Below are positions 16,133 through 24,265 of a stretch of 64,000 nt of DNA, in pieces. Numbering within the stretch: position 1 is the stretch's first letter; every line of letters starts with the position of its first letter. Position numbers and translations under genes: made by a program. The DNA lies in the NCBI GenBank assembly GCA_002951815.1, contig CP019454.1, positions 1,550,001 through 1,614,000 of the forward strand, read 5' to 3'. The DNA comes from Sulfobacillus thermotolerans. GTDB taxonomy: Bacteria > Bacillota > Sulfobacillia > Sulfobacillales > Sulfobacillaceae. A model generated the notes under the pieces. The model ran no database searches. It was given only the letters and a program-made list of their open reading frames with translations, and was not told the DNA's origin.

Positions 16133-17319
16133 CATTGACGTTACGGCGGATGAAAGATATGGATTCGGTCTATAACAAGAGAATTTTGGTGCGCGTTGAT
16201 TTTAATGTGCCAATCGATCCACAAACCGGGTATGTGGGGGATGAAACACGTATCCAAGCGGTCTTGCCGACACTTAATCAGTTATTGCGCGCGGGTGCGC
16301 GTGTCGTGGTGATGAGTCATAAAGGTCGACCCCATGGCTGGGATGAGACCCAAAGTTTGGCCCCGGTCGTGCGTTATGTGCAATCACTTTTAGATTACCC
16401 CGTGCGCTTTATTGACAGCATTGTGTCCGATGAAACCACTGAGGCCGTCAACGCCCTGAAACCGGGGGAGATGTTGATTCTGCAGAATTTGCGTTTTGAT
16501 CCCCGAGAACAAGCAAATGATCCGGAATTTGCGAAAGCGTTGGCGGCGTTGGGCGATGCCTATGTTGATGATGCGTTTTCCACCGCTCACCGCAGTGATG
16601 CGTCTATTGTCGGAATTCCTCAGTATCTCCCCGCTTATGCAGGACATCTGATGGAAACGGAGGTGATGACACTTGAGCATATCCTGGGCCGTCCTGCCAG
16701 GCCATATTGGGCCATTGTCGGTGGGGCGAAAGTGCCGGACAAACTAGCCATGCTTTTGCGACTCGTAGATAAGTTGGATGGACTGGTTCTAGGGGGCGCT
16801 ATGGCCACCACCTTTTTAGCAGCGAAAGGCTACCCCATCGGACGTTCCTTGTACGGTCAAGGCTTGGAAACTCAGGCCCTGGACATTTTATCCAAGGCCC
16901 AAGCGCGGCATGTGCCCGTAATTCTGCCTGAAGACGTGATGGTGGCTCCGGCTATTGGCCCCAATGTTCCCAGCCGTTTGTGTGCGTTGGACGATGTTCA
17001 TGACGATGAGCACATTGTCGATATCGGCCCCATGACGGTTCAGCGAATGGCAGAGGCCATTGAAGCATCGCGCACGGTTCTTTGGAATGGGCCGATGGGA
17101 GTTTTTGAATACGATGCGTTTGCCTACGGGACGCTGATGGTGGCGAACAAAGTAGCGGATATGCGTTGTGCGGTGGTTGTGGGGGGAGGCGATACCGTTG
17201 CGGCCATTGCAAAGGCAGGAGTGTCTTCACGCATGACCCATATATCGACGGGAGGTGGGGCATTGCTGCAGTGGGTGGAAGGTGAAGAGTTGCCGGGTTT
17301 GCGCGTCCTTTATGCGTAA
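16129..17319 (+). CDS. pgk: Phosphoglycerate kinase
   Basis: A 396-residue PGK of standard length. The start ATG 16129 overlaps the gap stop (ATGA); ATG 16123 with GAAAGGGAT just upstream is an alternative. Landmarks: RVDFNVPI near residue 20, SHKGRP near 62, the YVDDAFSTAHR block near 146-156, GGAKVPDK near 200, LWNGPMGVFE near 320, and the nucleotide-binding VVGGGDTVAAI near 352. It interconverts 1,3-bisphosphoglycerate and 3-phosphoglycerate, making ATP. It is second in gap-pgk; tpiA, gpm and eno are not adjacent, and gpmA lies alone at 37 kb. Confidence 0.95.
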   Translation: MTLTLRRMKDMDSVYNKRILVRVDFNVPIDPQTGYVGDETRIQAVLPTLNQLLRAGARVVVMSHKGRPHGWDETQSLAPVVRYVQSLLDYPVRFIDSIVSDETTEAVNALKPGEMLILQNLRFDPREQANDPEFAKALAALGDAYVDDAFSTAHRSDASIVGIPQYLPAYAGHLMETEVMTLEHILGRPARPYWAIVGGAKVPDKLAMLLRLVDKLDGLVLGGAMATTFLAAKGYPIGRSLYGQGLETQALDILSKAQARHVPVILPEDVMVAPAIGPNVPSRLCALDDVHDDEHIVDIGPMTVQRMAEAIEASRTVLWNGPMGVFEYDAFAYGTLMVANKVADMRCAVVVGGGDTVAAIAKAGVSSRMTHISTGGGALLQWVEGEELPGLRVLYA

Positions 17320-17357
17320 TGTCTACACCCAAACATAATCCGACAGGAGATGTGAAG

Positions 17358-18092
17358 ATGGCTCGCATTGTCGTGATTACCGGAGGAAATCGGGGGTTGG
17401 GCCAAGCCCTGGTGACAAAATTTAGTTTGCAAGGAGACCACGTGGCTGTGCTCGACATTGCGCCAACCCCGGATGACGAGACGCAGCAAATGCTGGAGGG
17501 GCACCAAGGACAATATCTGCCTTGTGATGTGCGCGATCGCCTCGCTGTGGAGGTGGCGATTCAACACATTACGGAGACGATGGGACCGATCGATGTCTTG
17601 GTCAACAATGTCGGGGCTTTACATGTTGCCGAATTTATGCAAATGACCGACGATGAATGGCAGAGGATGTTTGACGTCAACGTGAAAGGGCTTTTTACGG
17701 TCACTCAACGCGTCGCGCGAGACATGATAGCGCGGGAGCAAGGAACGATTGTGAATATTGCATCTATGTCGGGAAAAATGGCCATACCCGGTCAATCCGC
17801 TTATGGAGCGGCTAAAGCGGCCGTGATTCATTTGACGAAGGTGTTGGCATTGGAACTGGGTGTTTATCACATTCGCGTCAATAGCGTGTGTCCTGGCATC
17901 TTGTTTACCGATGTGGGCCACCGTAATATGGTGCAGCTCAGCGCACGCAAGGATTGGAAGGAACGATCGGCATTGAAACGGCTGGGCACACCTGATGACG
18001 TCGCAGAAGTGGTCGCGTTTCTCGCTTCGCCTGCGGCTGGGTATATGACGGGCCAAGCCATCAATGTCACGGGTGGCATGGTCATGGATTAA
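17358..18092 (+). CDS. SDR-family oxidoreductase (FabG-like)
   Basis: A 244-residue classical short-chain dehydrogenase. CAGGAGATGTGAAG precedes ATG 17358; an in-frame ATG at 17319 touching the pgk stop (TAATG) is a less likely start. Residues 8-15 TGGNRGLG bind the cofactor, NNVG at 83-86 is the NNAG-like motif, and the catalytic set is Ser136/138 in NIASMSG, Tyr149 and Lys153 in YGAAK. The ending MTGQAINVTGGMVMD is FabG-like. After the second strand the residue is Asp (LDIAP), pointing to NAD rather than NADP. The substrate is unknown. Its position behind gap-pgk suggests sugar, polyol or hydroxyacyl metabolism, but this is inference. Confidence 0.78.
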   Translation: MARIVVITGGNRGLGQALVTKFSLQGDHVAVLDIAPTPDDETQQMLEGHQGQYLPCDVRDRLAVEVAIQHITETMGPIDVLVNNVGALHVAEFMQMTDDEWQRMFDVNVKGLFTVTQRVARDMIAREQGTIVNIASMSGKMAIPGQSAYGAAKAAVIHLTKVLALELGVYHIRVNSVCPGILFTDVGHRNMVQLSARKDWKERSALKRLGTPDDVAEVVAFLASPAAGYMTGQAINVTGGMVMD

Positions 18093-18145
18093 AGGCCTGT
18101 CGCGCCAAATGGCAGGAGCGAATTATGGTCTCTTGCGTTCCATGG

Positions 18146-18162
18146 ATGGACCATTTGTCCAT
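18146..18162. repeat. Short inverted repeat ATGGAC/GTCCAT upstream of the Usp gene
   Basis: ATGGAC at 18146-18151 pairs with GTCCAT at 18157-18162 around CATTT. The half-site ATGGAC is also found in the arms of the large hairpin before gap. It could be a small operator or chance; there is no T tail. Confidence 0.3.
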
Positions 18163-18242
18163 TAGCCAGAACGGCAGACTTTGATACAGTTAGGATGGAA
18201 AGAGGAGTTCCGCCATAATGCCTTTGAAAGGAGCTGTGTCAT

Positions 18243-18662
18243 ATGGCACTAAAAACGATTTTGTGGGCCACGGATGGATCAGAGAGTGCACAGAAAGCGG
18301 GAGCGATGGTCAAGCAGTTGAAAGAGGGATTTCCGCAGGCGAAGGTGGTTGCCTTATACGTTCAAGACCAGCTTATCTATCCGCCTGAAACATTAGTGCC
18401 AGAAGACGCGACTGATGCCTTAAACGCTCAGAGTTTTGTCGAACAGCAGGTCTTCAGTTTGTTTGAAAGGACGCCTGACATTGAATTCATGGTGGCGGAA
18501 GGCCAGCCATCGGCCCAGATCAATAAAATTGCGGAAAAGATTCATGCCGATTTAATTGTAATTGGCAGTCACGGATATACGGCATGGGACCGGTTTGTGT
18601 TAGGCAGCGCGAGTCGCCATTTGCTGGATCACACCACCTATCCCGTGTTAGTCGTGCGTTAA
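18243..18662 (+). CDS. Universal stress protein, UspA family
   Basis: A single-domain 139-residue Usp. AAAGGAGCTGTGTCAT precedes ATG 18243. The N-terminal ILWATDGSESAQKA holds the adenine-binding Asp, and the C-terminal GSHGYTAWDRFVLGSAS is the G-x2-G-x9-G-S/T ATP-binding motif, so this is an ATP-binding Usp. Ends PVLVVR as expected. It is cytoplasmic and generally induced by starvation or stress in other bacteria. It stands alone, 150 bases after the SDR, with a hairpin behind it. Confidence 0.88.
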   Translation: MALKTILWATDGSESAQKAGAMVKQLKEGFPQAKVVALYVQDQLIYPPETLVPEDATDALNAQSFVEQQVFSLFERTPDIEFMVAEGQPSAQINKIAEKIHADLIVIGSHGYTAWDRFVLGSASRHLLDHTTYPVLVVR

Positions 18663-18675
18663 TACCCTAGGCACC

Positions 18676-18704
18676 GGCGTGGCGCGGCACGTAAGCGCCA
18701 CGCC
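18676..18704. terminator. Hairpin between convergent genes
   Basis: GGCGTGGCG (18676-18684) pairs perfectly with CGCCACGCC (18696-18704), loop of 11. It separates the Usp gene from the convergent oxidoreductase gene ending at 18718. There is no T-run, so it may be a processing or blocking hairpin rather than a classical terminator. Confidence 0.5.
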
Positions 18705-18717
18705 ACTGTACCTCGCG

Positions 18718-19707
18718 TTAAACGCGGACAATGACCCGGCCTAATACCTCTCCGCGTAAAATTTTTTCGCCAACCGCCGGAATCTCCTCTAAGGAGATTT
18801 CTTCAGCCAGAATGTCTTCAAGATGACGTGGTTTTAAATCAGAGCCCAGCCGTTCCCATAAATGCCGCCGCGCAAGATATGGATAGGACACCGAGTCAAT
18901 ACCCAGAAGGTTGACCCCACGCAAGATGAAAGGGAATACCGTCGTACTCAAGGTACTGCCGCCCGTTAGGCCACACACGGCAACGGACCCGCCGTATTGG
19001 GTGGTCTTAAGCACGTAGGCTAGCGTCTCACCCCCGACCGGGTCTACAGCACCGGCCCAGCGTTCAGCCTCGAGCGCTTTGGCCGAGGCCATGCTGACGT
19101 CCTCTCGGGAGAGAATCACATCGGCGCCTAAGCGTTGCAAATAAGCATGCGCTGAGGCTTTACCCGTGCTGGCAACGACGTGATAGCCTAGGCGCGCTAA
19201 GATATCGACCGCAAAGCTGCCGACACCGCCGCTAGCGCCCGTCACCAAGACAGGGCCTTGATCGGGTCGAAGCCCATTGCGTTCTAGTTGCGTGATCGAA
19301 ATACCGGCGGTGAGTCCAGCTGTCCCAATAATCATGGCTTCGCGTAAGCTGAGCCCCGGGGGTTTGGGAATGACCCAATCAGCCGGGACTCGCGCGTATT
19401 CGCTAAAACCGCCAAAGTGTTGGACACCTAATCCGTAGCTGGTGACCAGGACTTGGTCGCCTTCATGGAATCTCTTGTCGCTGGAGTGCCGAACCACACC
19501 CGCAAGGTCTACACCGGGAACCATGGGGTAGCGAAAAATGACTTTGCCGTGGGGGATCAATGCCAGACCATCCTTAAAATTTATAGAGGAATAATGCACG
19601 CGAATGGTTACATCCCCAGCAGGCAAATCGTTTAAGGTCATGTCATGCATCTCGGCGCGAAACTCTGGTTCTTTACTGACCATTAATGCGCGAAATCCTT
19701 CACTCAT
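18718..19707 (-). CDS. acuI: YhdH/AcuI-family quinone oxidoreductase (acrylyl-CoA reductase type)
   Basis: A 329-residue zinc-free medium-chain reductase. The N-terminal NYSSINFKDGLAL-type block (here HYSSINFKDGLAL) and PMVPGVDLAGVV are typical of the YhdH/AcuI family, whose members reduce acrylyl-CoA to propionyl-CoA with NADPH. The Rossmann block VLVTGASGGVGSFAVDIL near residue 150 and STGK, where Lys favours NADP, follow. The catalytic-site DPVGG near 216 is present. It is followed on the same strand, reading from the other side, by an acyl-CoA synthetase gene 52 bases upstream. The pair could activate and detoxify acrylate or 3-hydroxypropionate. The exact substrate is not proven. Confidence 0.78.
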   Translation of the reverse strand: MSEGFRALMVSKEPEFRAEMHDMTLNDLPAGDVTIRVHYSSINFKDGLALIPHGKVIFRYPMVPGVDLAGVVRHSSDKRFHEGDQVLVTSYGLGVQHFGGFSEYARVPADWVIPKPPGLSLREAMIIGTAGLTAGISITQLERNGLRPDQGPVLVTGASGGVGSFAVDILARLGYHVVASTGKASAHAYLQRLGADVILSREDVSMASAKALEAERWAGAVDPVGGETLAYVLKTTQYGGSVAVCGLTGGSTLSTTVFPFILRGVNLLGIDSVSYPYLARRHLWERLGSDLKPRHLEDILAEEISLEEIPAVGEKILRGEVLGRVIVRV

Positions 19708-19759
19708 GGGCAGGCCTCTTTTCTAAATAGAATGGGTCGTGGTCAAGGGTCACGACACG

Positions 19760-21355
19760 TTACTTAAATTGCTGACGCAACACGTTACGCCGGACCTTTC
19801 CAGACGCTGTGAGGGGCAACGTGTCTACAAAGGTAATTTCCCGCGGATATTCATGATAGGCCAAGCGGGTTTTGACCCATTGCTGCAAAGTGTCTTTCAG
19901 CGCCGCGGAGGCGTCGTTGGGGTTCTTAAGAACCACAAAAGCCGTGACAATTTGGCCACGTAACGCATCGTCCTTGCCTACGACGGCGGCCATCAGCACG
20001 CTAGGATGCTGAAGAAGACATTCCTCGATTTCTCCTGGCCCAATGCGGTAACCACCGGATGAAATCAGATCATCGGCGCGCGCCACGAAGTGGATGTACC
20101 CGGCATCATCCTGGTAGCCCAGGTCGCCCGTCATCAGCCAATCCTTTTGCATTTTGGCCGCGGTGGCCGCAGGGTTGTTCCAGTATTCCAAAAACATTAC
20201 AGGGTCAGGGCTTTTGACGGCGATGGTGCCAGTCTGCCCGTTTGCCAAAGGCACTCCGGCCTCGTTAACAATGGCGACGGTATGGCCAAACACAGGCAGC
20301 CCTGCAGCTCCCTCGGCGGTGGCCTCTAAGGCATCGCAATTCGACAACACCATATTACATTCGGTTTGCCCATAAAACTCATTAATAGTCAAACCCAACA
20401 CCGATCGGCCCCACTGAATCATTTCTTGCCCCAGCGGCTCGCCTCCGCTCGCCACACTGCGGAGATGAAGGGCGAAGCGATCTTGGGGATTTTTGACTTG
20501 CCGCATCATTTTTAGTGCGGTTGGGGGTAAGAATGTATTCCGGATGGATGCAGTGTCCAGAAGGTGAAAGGCTTCTTCGGGGTCGAACTTCTCCATGCGG
20601 TGGGCCACGACGGGCACGCCCCAATATAAGGCAGGAAAGAGGACGTCAAATAGACCCCCAATCCAGGCCCAGTCGGCAGGAGTCCAGATGCGGTCGTGCG
20701 GCTGCGGCATGAGATTATGCGACAAGCTTACGCCAGGCAAGTGTCCTAGGAGCACGCGGTGAGCATGTAGCGCCCCTTTGGGTGCTCCCGTCGTGCCGGA
20801 GGTATAAATAATGACCGCGGGGTCGTTGCTCTGTGTTACGACGTATTCATGCGTAGGATGAGAACCCTGTAAGAGGTTTTCATAGCCGGCGAGTCCTGGG
20901 AGCACGGCCTCGCCGGTAACGACAATGTGTTCTTGGACAAGAGATGGCAGAGCAGGTGCAATGTCGGCGACCATCTCTTGATGACTGGGGTCGGTAATAA
21001 TGACCTTGGCCGCAGAATCGTTTAAACGATATGTCAGGGCGTCTGGGCCAAATAAAGAGAAGAGAGGAACGGCAACCGCCCCCATGCGGTAGATCGCGAG
21101 GTGCGATACCGCGAGTTCTACGCTCTGGCTGAGCAACACCGCCACGCGGTCGCCGCGGGTGATGCCCATGGCACGAAGTCCATTGGCTAAACGTGCGGAC
21201 TTGTCGTTTAACATCCCAAAGGTAATGGGAGCCGTGCCATAGGGGATAAGCGCCTCTTGATTTGGGGGATGATTCAAACAGGCCGCCGCTATGTTGAATT
21301 GTTGGGGAATGTCCCATTGAAAATGGGTATAGGCATCCCAATAGAGGGTAGGCAT
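19760..21355 (-). CDS. AMP-dependent acyl-CoA synthetase (short-chain type)
   Basis: A 531-residue acid:CoA ligase. The start ATG 21355 has AGGAGG nine bases upstream; the open frame continues to 21481 without support. Adenylate-forming motifs: P-loop YTSGTTGAPKGALH near residue 180, NEFYGQTECN near 325, TGDLGYQD near 407, the hinge RADDLISSGGYRIGP near 430, and C-terminal TASGKVRRNVLR with the acyl-adenylation Lys. The block TPADWAWIGG resembles medium/short-chain acyl-CoA and benzoate-CoA ligase relatives. It probably activates a short organic acid, working with the AcuI-like reductase downstream in the same operon. Regulation was not visible. Confidence 0.8.
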   Translation of the reverse strand: MPTLYWDAYTHFQWDIPQQFNIAAACLNHPPNQEALIPYGTAPITFGMLNDKSARLANGLRAMGITRGDRVAVLLSQSVELAVSHLAIYRMGAVAVPLFSLFGPDALTYRLNDSAAKVIITDPSHQEMVADIAPALPSLVQEHIVVTGEAVLPGLAGYENLLQGSHPTHEYVVTQSNDPAVIIYTSGTTGAPKGALHAHRVLLGHLPGVSLSHNLMPQPHDRIWTPADWAWIGGLFDVLFPALYWGVPVVAHRMEKFDPEEAFHLLDTASIRNTFLPPTALKMMRQVKNPQDRFALHLRSVASGGEPLGQEMIQWGRSVLGLTINEFYGQTECNMVLSNCDALEATAEGAAGLPVFGHTVAIVNEAGVPLANGQTGTIAVKSPDPVMFLEYWNNPAATAAKMQKDWLMTGDLGYQDDAGYIHFVARADDLISSGGYRIGPGEIEECLLQHPSVLMAAVVGKDDALRGQIVTAFVVLKNPNDASAALKDTLQQWVKTRLAYHEYPREITFVDTLPLTASGKVRRNVLRQQFK

Positions 21356-21467
21356 GGGTGTGGTCCTCCTGACTCCGACTATTCTGGCGCTTCGTCCTCT
21401 TTTTAGTATACAAAATATGCTGGCGTCATCGGATAATACAATGGAGAACGGAGGCGTCGGACACCAC

Positions 21468-22646
21468 TTAAATCTTGACACGCAGTAGCTGTTTATTGGG
21501 GTAAAGCCGCCAAATCATAATGGGCCAGATAATCCAAATGCCAAAGACCCAACGGATATCTTGTAATGGATCAAGGGGCCAGATCCATAGTACGGCCAAT
21601 ACTAGCAATAAAGCGATAAATCGTCCGACATTAATCCACACTTCCTTTATACCTGTGAGTTGAATTCGTTCTCCTTCGTCGCGGCTATACTCATTTATCA
21701 TTGTCAGCGCACTGGCTTCCAAGGCGACTTTATAAGGCGGGTAGGAGAGTCCTATAACCATGCCCAACACGAATACGGAGGTACCTGATAAGGGGTGTTG
21801 CACGATGAACAAAACAAGGGCTGAGAGGGCTGTAGCAAGGGGGAGGCTCCACGAACGGCTTTGGGGCCACCGAGCTAGTGCCCAAAACACACCTCCTTCT
21901 AATACGGACTGACCGGCGATAAAAAGCCCGAGCCAGAGAGTACTGCGGGTTAGGATGTATAAAACGAGGTTCGGCAGAAAGAAATAGAGTCCATCGCGTA
22001 AGCCCAAAGCGCCAAAACTCCATAATAGACGTTGCCAATAGGGAATCTTCGGAAGCGGAGGATGGTTGCCGGAAGCAAGGTGCGCGCTTATCGAGGGGCG
22101 ACTTCCTATAATGAGAATAACAGCGCCCATCAGGCTCAAAAGCGCCATCGCAAAAACGATTCGATATCCCGTTATACCTGGCACACTAGCAATAATCCAC
22201 CCACTTAGTGGAGGAACCACGAGACCTAGAATCGCTTCAAGCGTCCCGGTCCAGGCATTATACCAACGCGACTGCTCAGAGGGAACCCATGAGGCCGCCA
22301 AAACAAAAAGGGCGAGCCAGTAGAAACTAGCGGATAATCCTTCGAGCAAGGCTAGAGGAATGTAATAGGTTCGGGCGTGAGTTTTTAATACCAACAGCAG
22401 TGCAAGGTATAAGACGTTGAGCCAAATGCCCCAGGTCATCAGTCGGCGGGCACTAACACGGTGTGAAATGCGTGTGGCGCCCGCAAACGCGACAATCATG
22501 ACCGCAAATAACAGCGCGTAAAAGAGAATGATCGCCCGCAGCCCTGTGCCGATGTCCCAAAACCAAGCACCTACAAAATTGGACGCCATATAAGATGCCA
22601 AGGTCCAGCCCGTGGCAATGAGAAACAAACGTGTAACCGGTTTCAC
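21468..22646 (-). CDS. MFS transporter
   Basis: A 392-residue polytopic protein. GTG 22646 follows GAGGAGGCCCGC with six-base spacing, and the frame could extend to 22670. About eleven to twelve hydrophobic segments are visible, with a central cytoplasmic loop near residues 185-205. The first-half loop ATRISHRVSARRLMTWG fits the MFS loop 2-3 pattern. It resembles YxiO/YkvX-type MFS proteins of Firmicutes, with no substrate evident. It is upstream of the acyl-CoA synthetase on the same strand with a gap of about 110 bases, so it may be co-regulated (an acid importer is possible), but this is inference. Confidence 0.7.
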   Translation of the reverse strand: MKPVTRLFLIATGWTLASYMASNFVGAWFWDIGTGLRAIILFYALLFAVMIVAFAGATRISHRVSARRLMTWGIWLNVLYLALLLVLKTHARTYYIPLALLEGLSASFYWLALFVLAASWVPSEQSRWYNAWTGTLEAILGLVVPPLSGWIIASVPGITGYRIVFAMALLSLMGAVILIIGSRPSISAHLASGNHPPLPKIPYWQRLLWSFGALGLRDGLYFFLPNLVLYILTRSTLWLGLFIAGQSVLEGGVFWALARWPQSRSWSLPLATALSALVLFIVQHPLSGTSVFVLGMVIGLSYPPYKVALEASALTMINEYSRDEGERIQLTGIKEVWINVGRFIALLLVLAVLWIWPLDPLQDIRWVFGIWIIWPIMIWRLYPNKQLLRVKI

Positions 22647-23045
22647 GCGGGCCTCCTCTGTATGCAACAACCAACTCCATCATCCCATACCTAATCGGAA
22701 GATGCCAGAGGGAATCAGGGGCGATGATCCGCATGGAACACGGCCATTGTCCCCGGGAGATCCATAACAGGCATCCTTCAGCCACGCGAAGTCCCATGGC
22801 TTGTGTCCTTATTGATTAACCATTACAAAAAACAGAAACGTTACTGAACCAGTATTTAAGATATTAAAAATTAGTCCCGATGCGCGGTAATGGTGTAGTC
22901 TTGAGTTGGAGCAAGGAGGCGACCTCAAGCCGTGAGCCATTTGGGCATTCGTAATGGGGTCATGATCACCCGCCAGTCATCTTGGGCGTTTTCACCGTAA
23001 AGCACAGACTGTACAGTCGCTTCATCAATTCAAGGAGCGGTTTGA
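22647..23045. other. Divergent intergenic region
   Basis: About 400 bases lie between the minus-strand MFS gene and the plus-strand TIM-barrel-like gene. An A/T-rich segment (22815-22875) may hold promoters. AAGGAGG at about 22914-22920 precedes a 22-codon frame (GTG 22932 to TAA 23000), whose reality I cannot support. CTTGAG and CTCAAG form spaced complementary arms around 22900-22928. Nothing else was recognised. Confidence 0.35.
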
Positions 23046-23894
23046 GTGGTAACAAGTCGGAAACGTTGGCAAACGTGGATAACGGGGCTTCTTCTCACAA
23101 GTTTAGCGATTTGGGGGATACGGTTCTTAGCGCATCCTGCTGTGACGCCTTTTCTCATTTATTATGGGTGGATTCCGCAAACCCGTTCTCACGAAGACCA
23201 ATGGATTAGGAAAGTCTCTGGCTACCGCATAATCGTTTTAGGAGGTGGCGATGAGTGGAGCGCGTCAGGCGACAAGGTCGCTTGCGCGCACGTCATTAAA
23301 GCATTGCCTCACACGACCTTTTATGGATACGTAGACATTGGCGTAACCGACCACCAACCCGATCACACGCTAACGGTAATTGGACGAGACCTTCGGGCGT
23401 GGAAGAAATTGGGCGTGCAGGGGGTGCTGCTTGATTGTGCGGGTGCTAGCTATGGGGTGTCACAATCGCGGTTGCGAACCGCCGTCGGATTGGCTCACGA
23501 TCAAGATCTGAAGGTCTTGTTAAATAGCTGGAATCCCCAAACGGCCTTGGTCGCGGGACTGCGCCGGAACGATGGTTGGCTGGCGGAAAATTGGGTCATC
23601 GATCAAGGACGCGTCGTCAATCCTAGCTCAAGCCAAGAGAATCTCACCATGTTACCGCGTCTTCGTGCAAAGCATATCGCGATATGGATGACAGCCACGG
23701 ATTCAGCAGCGCCCTCACCAACATGGGCTCAGAATTGGGCGTGGGTTACTGTCTCGCGCATTCATGGACAGTATATTGCCGTGGCAGGTCCCGATTATTC
23801 AAGCCATTCTAATAAGGTCTTGTCGTGTGCGAGTTGGGCCTATGAGTTCATACCATTTGGAGATATTCTGCACATGATAAATCGACTGTTCTAA
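23046..23894 (+). CDS. Membrane-anchored TIM-barrel-like protein (Spherulin-4 / GH114-like)
   Basis: A 282-residue protein starting with GTG 23046 after CAAGGAGCGG. Residues about 8-27 form a signal anchor (WITGLLLTSLAIWGIRFLA), so the domain lies outside the membrane. The domain has alternating strands: RIIVLGGGDEW, TTFYGYVDIGVT, KLGVQGVLLDCAG, DLKVLLNSWNPQ and KHIAIWMTA. The block GYVDIG followed by G-V-x-G-V-x-LD and then LNSWNP resembles the Spherulin-4 / GH114 endo-alpha-1,4-polygalactosaminidase-like superfamily, with Asp in LLDCAG at the place of a catalytic Asp. The family call is from pattern only. A terminator follows at 23918. It may act on cell-surface or biofilm polysaccharide. 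Confidence 0.5.
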   Translation: MVTSRKRWQTWITGLLLTSLAIWGIRFLAHPAVTPFLIYYGWIPQTRSHEDQWIRKVSGYRIIVLGGGDEWSASGDKVACAHVIKALPHTTFYGYVDIGVTDHQPDHTLTVIGRDLRAWKKLGVQGVLLDCAGASYGVSQSRLRTAVGLAHDQDLKVLLNSWNPQTALVAGLRRNDGWLAENWVIDQGRVVNPSSSQENLTMLPRLRAKHIAIWMTATDSAAPSPTWAQNWAWVTVSRIHGQYIAVAGPDYSSHSNKVLSCASWAYEFIPFGDILHMINRLF

Positions 23895-23917
23895 CGGCGC
23901 GAGATAATTGTCTAGCC

Positions 23918-23942
23918 TCCCCTGGATTAGGGGAATTTCTTT
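23918..23942 (+). terminator. Rho-independent terminator
   Basis: TCCCCT (23918-23923) pairs with AGGGGA (23929-23934), loop GGATT, followed by a T-rich tail (ATTTCTTT). It sits 23 bases after the preceding stop. Confidence 0.6.
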
Positions 23943-24205
23943 CAGCGTAACTTCTCCGGCCGGTGTTAATCCCTGTGTTTGTATGGCGCCAAGGGATTAG
24001 TGGGCGCTGGTCATCCATACGTGCCATCTTGTGTTATCTTCTCTCAGTTCGTAAGGGCATTCGTCGATCGACGAAACCTATGCCAAGACAACGTGGTTTT
24101 CCTGGCCTTGACCGCCGTCCTGTTTGTCCTCAATGAAGCTTAGGATGGGACAGCAACCGGCCAAGGAACTCTATGCGGAATTGCGGACTGACTGTATTTG
24201 AGGCC
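23943..24205. other. Intergenic region, nothing recognised
   Basis: No gene, repeat or clear hairpin. The following promoter candidate at 24206-24235 marks its end. Confidence 0.4.
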
Positions 24206-24235
24206 TTGCCATAAAATTCGGGATTCACGTACAAT
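24206..24235 (+). promoter_or_regulatory. Candidate sigma-A promoter for the MFS gene
   Basis: TTGCCA at 24206-24211, an 18-base spacer, and TACAAT at 24230-24235. The predicted start of transcription falls about 20-25 bases before the gene start, leaving room for the ribosome site AAAGGA. Confidence 0.5.
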
Positions 24236-24265
24236 CAATGGGAAAAATGGAAAGGAATGATATTA

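Noticed and set aside
20382-20712. Arg-rich frames on both strands inside the acyl-CoA synthetase gene
   Set aside because: Shadow frames of a strong CDS, with composition typical of out-of-frame reading.
22932-23000. A 22-codon frame (GTG to TAA) after AAGGAGG, possible leader peptide
   Set aside because: Spacing to the ribosome site is about 11-12 bases, the peptide has no regulatory codon run, and no attenuator hairpin follows; evidence too thin to call.
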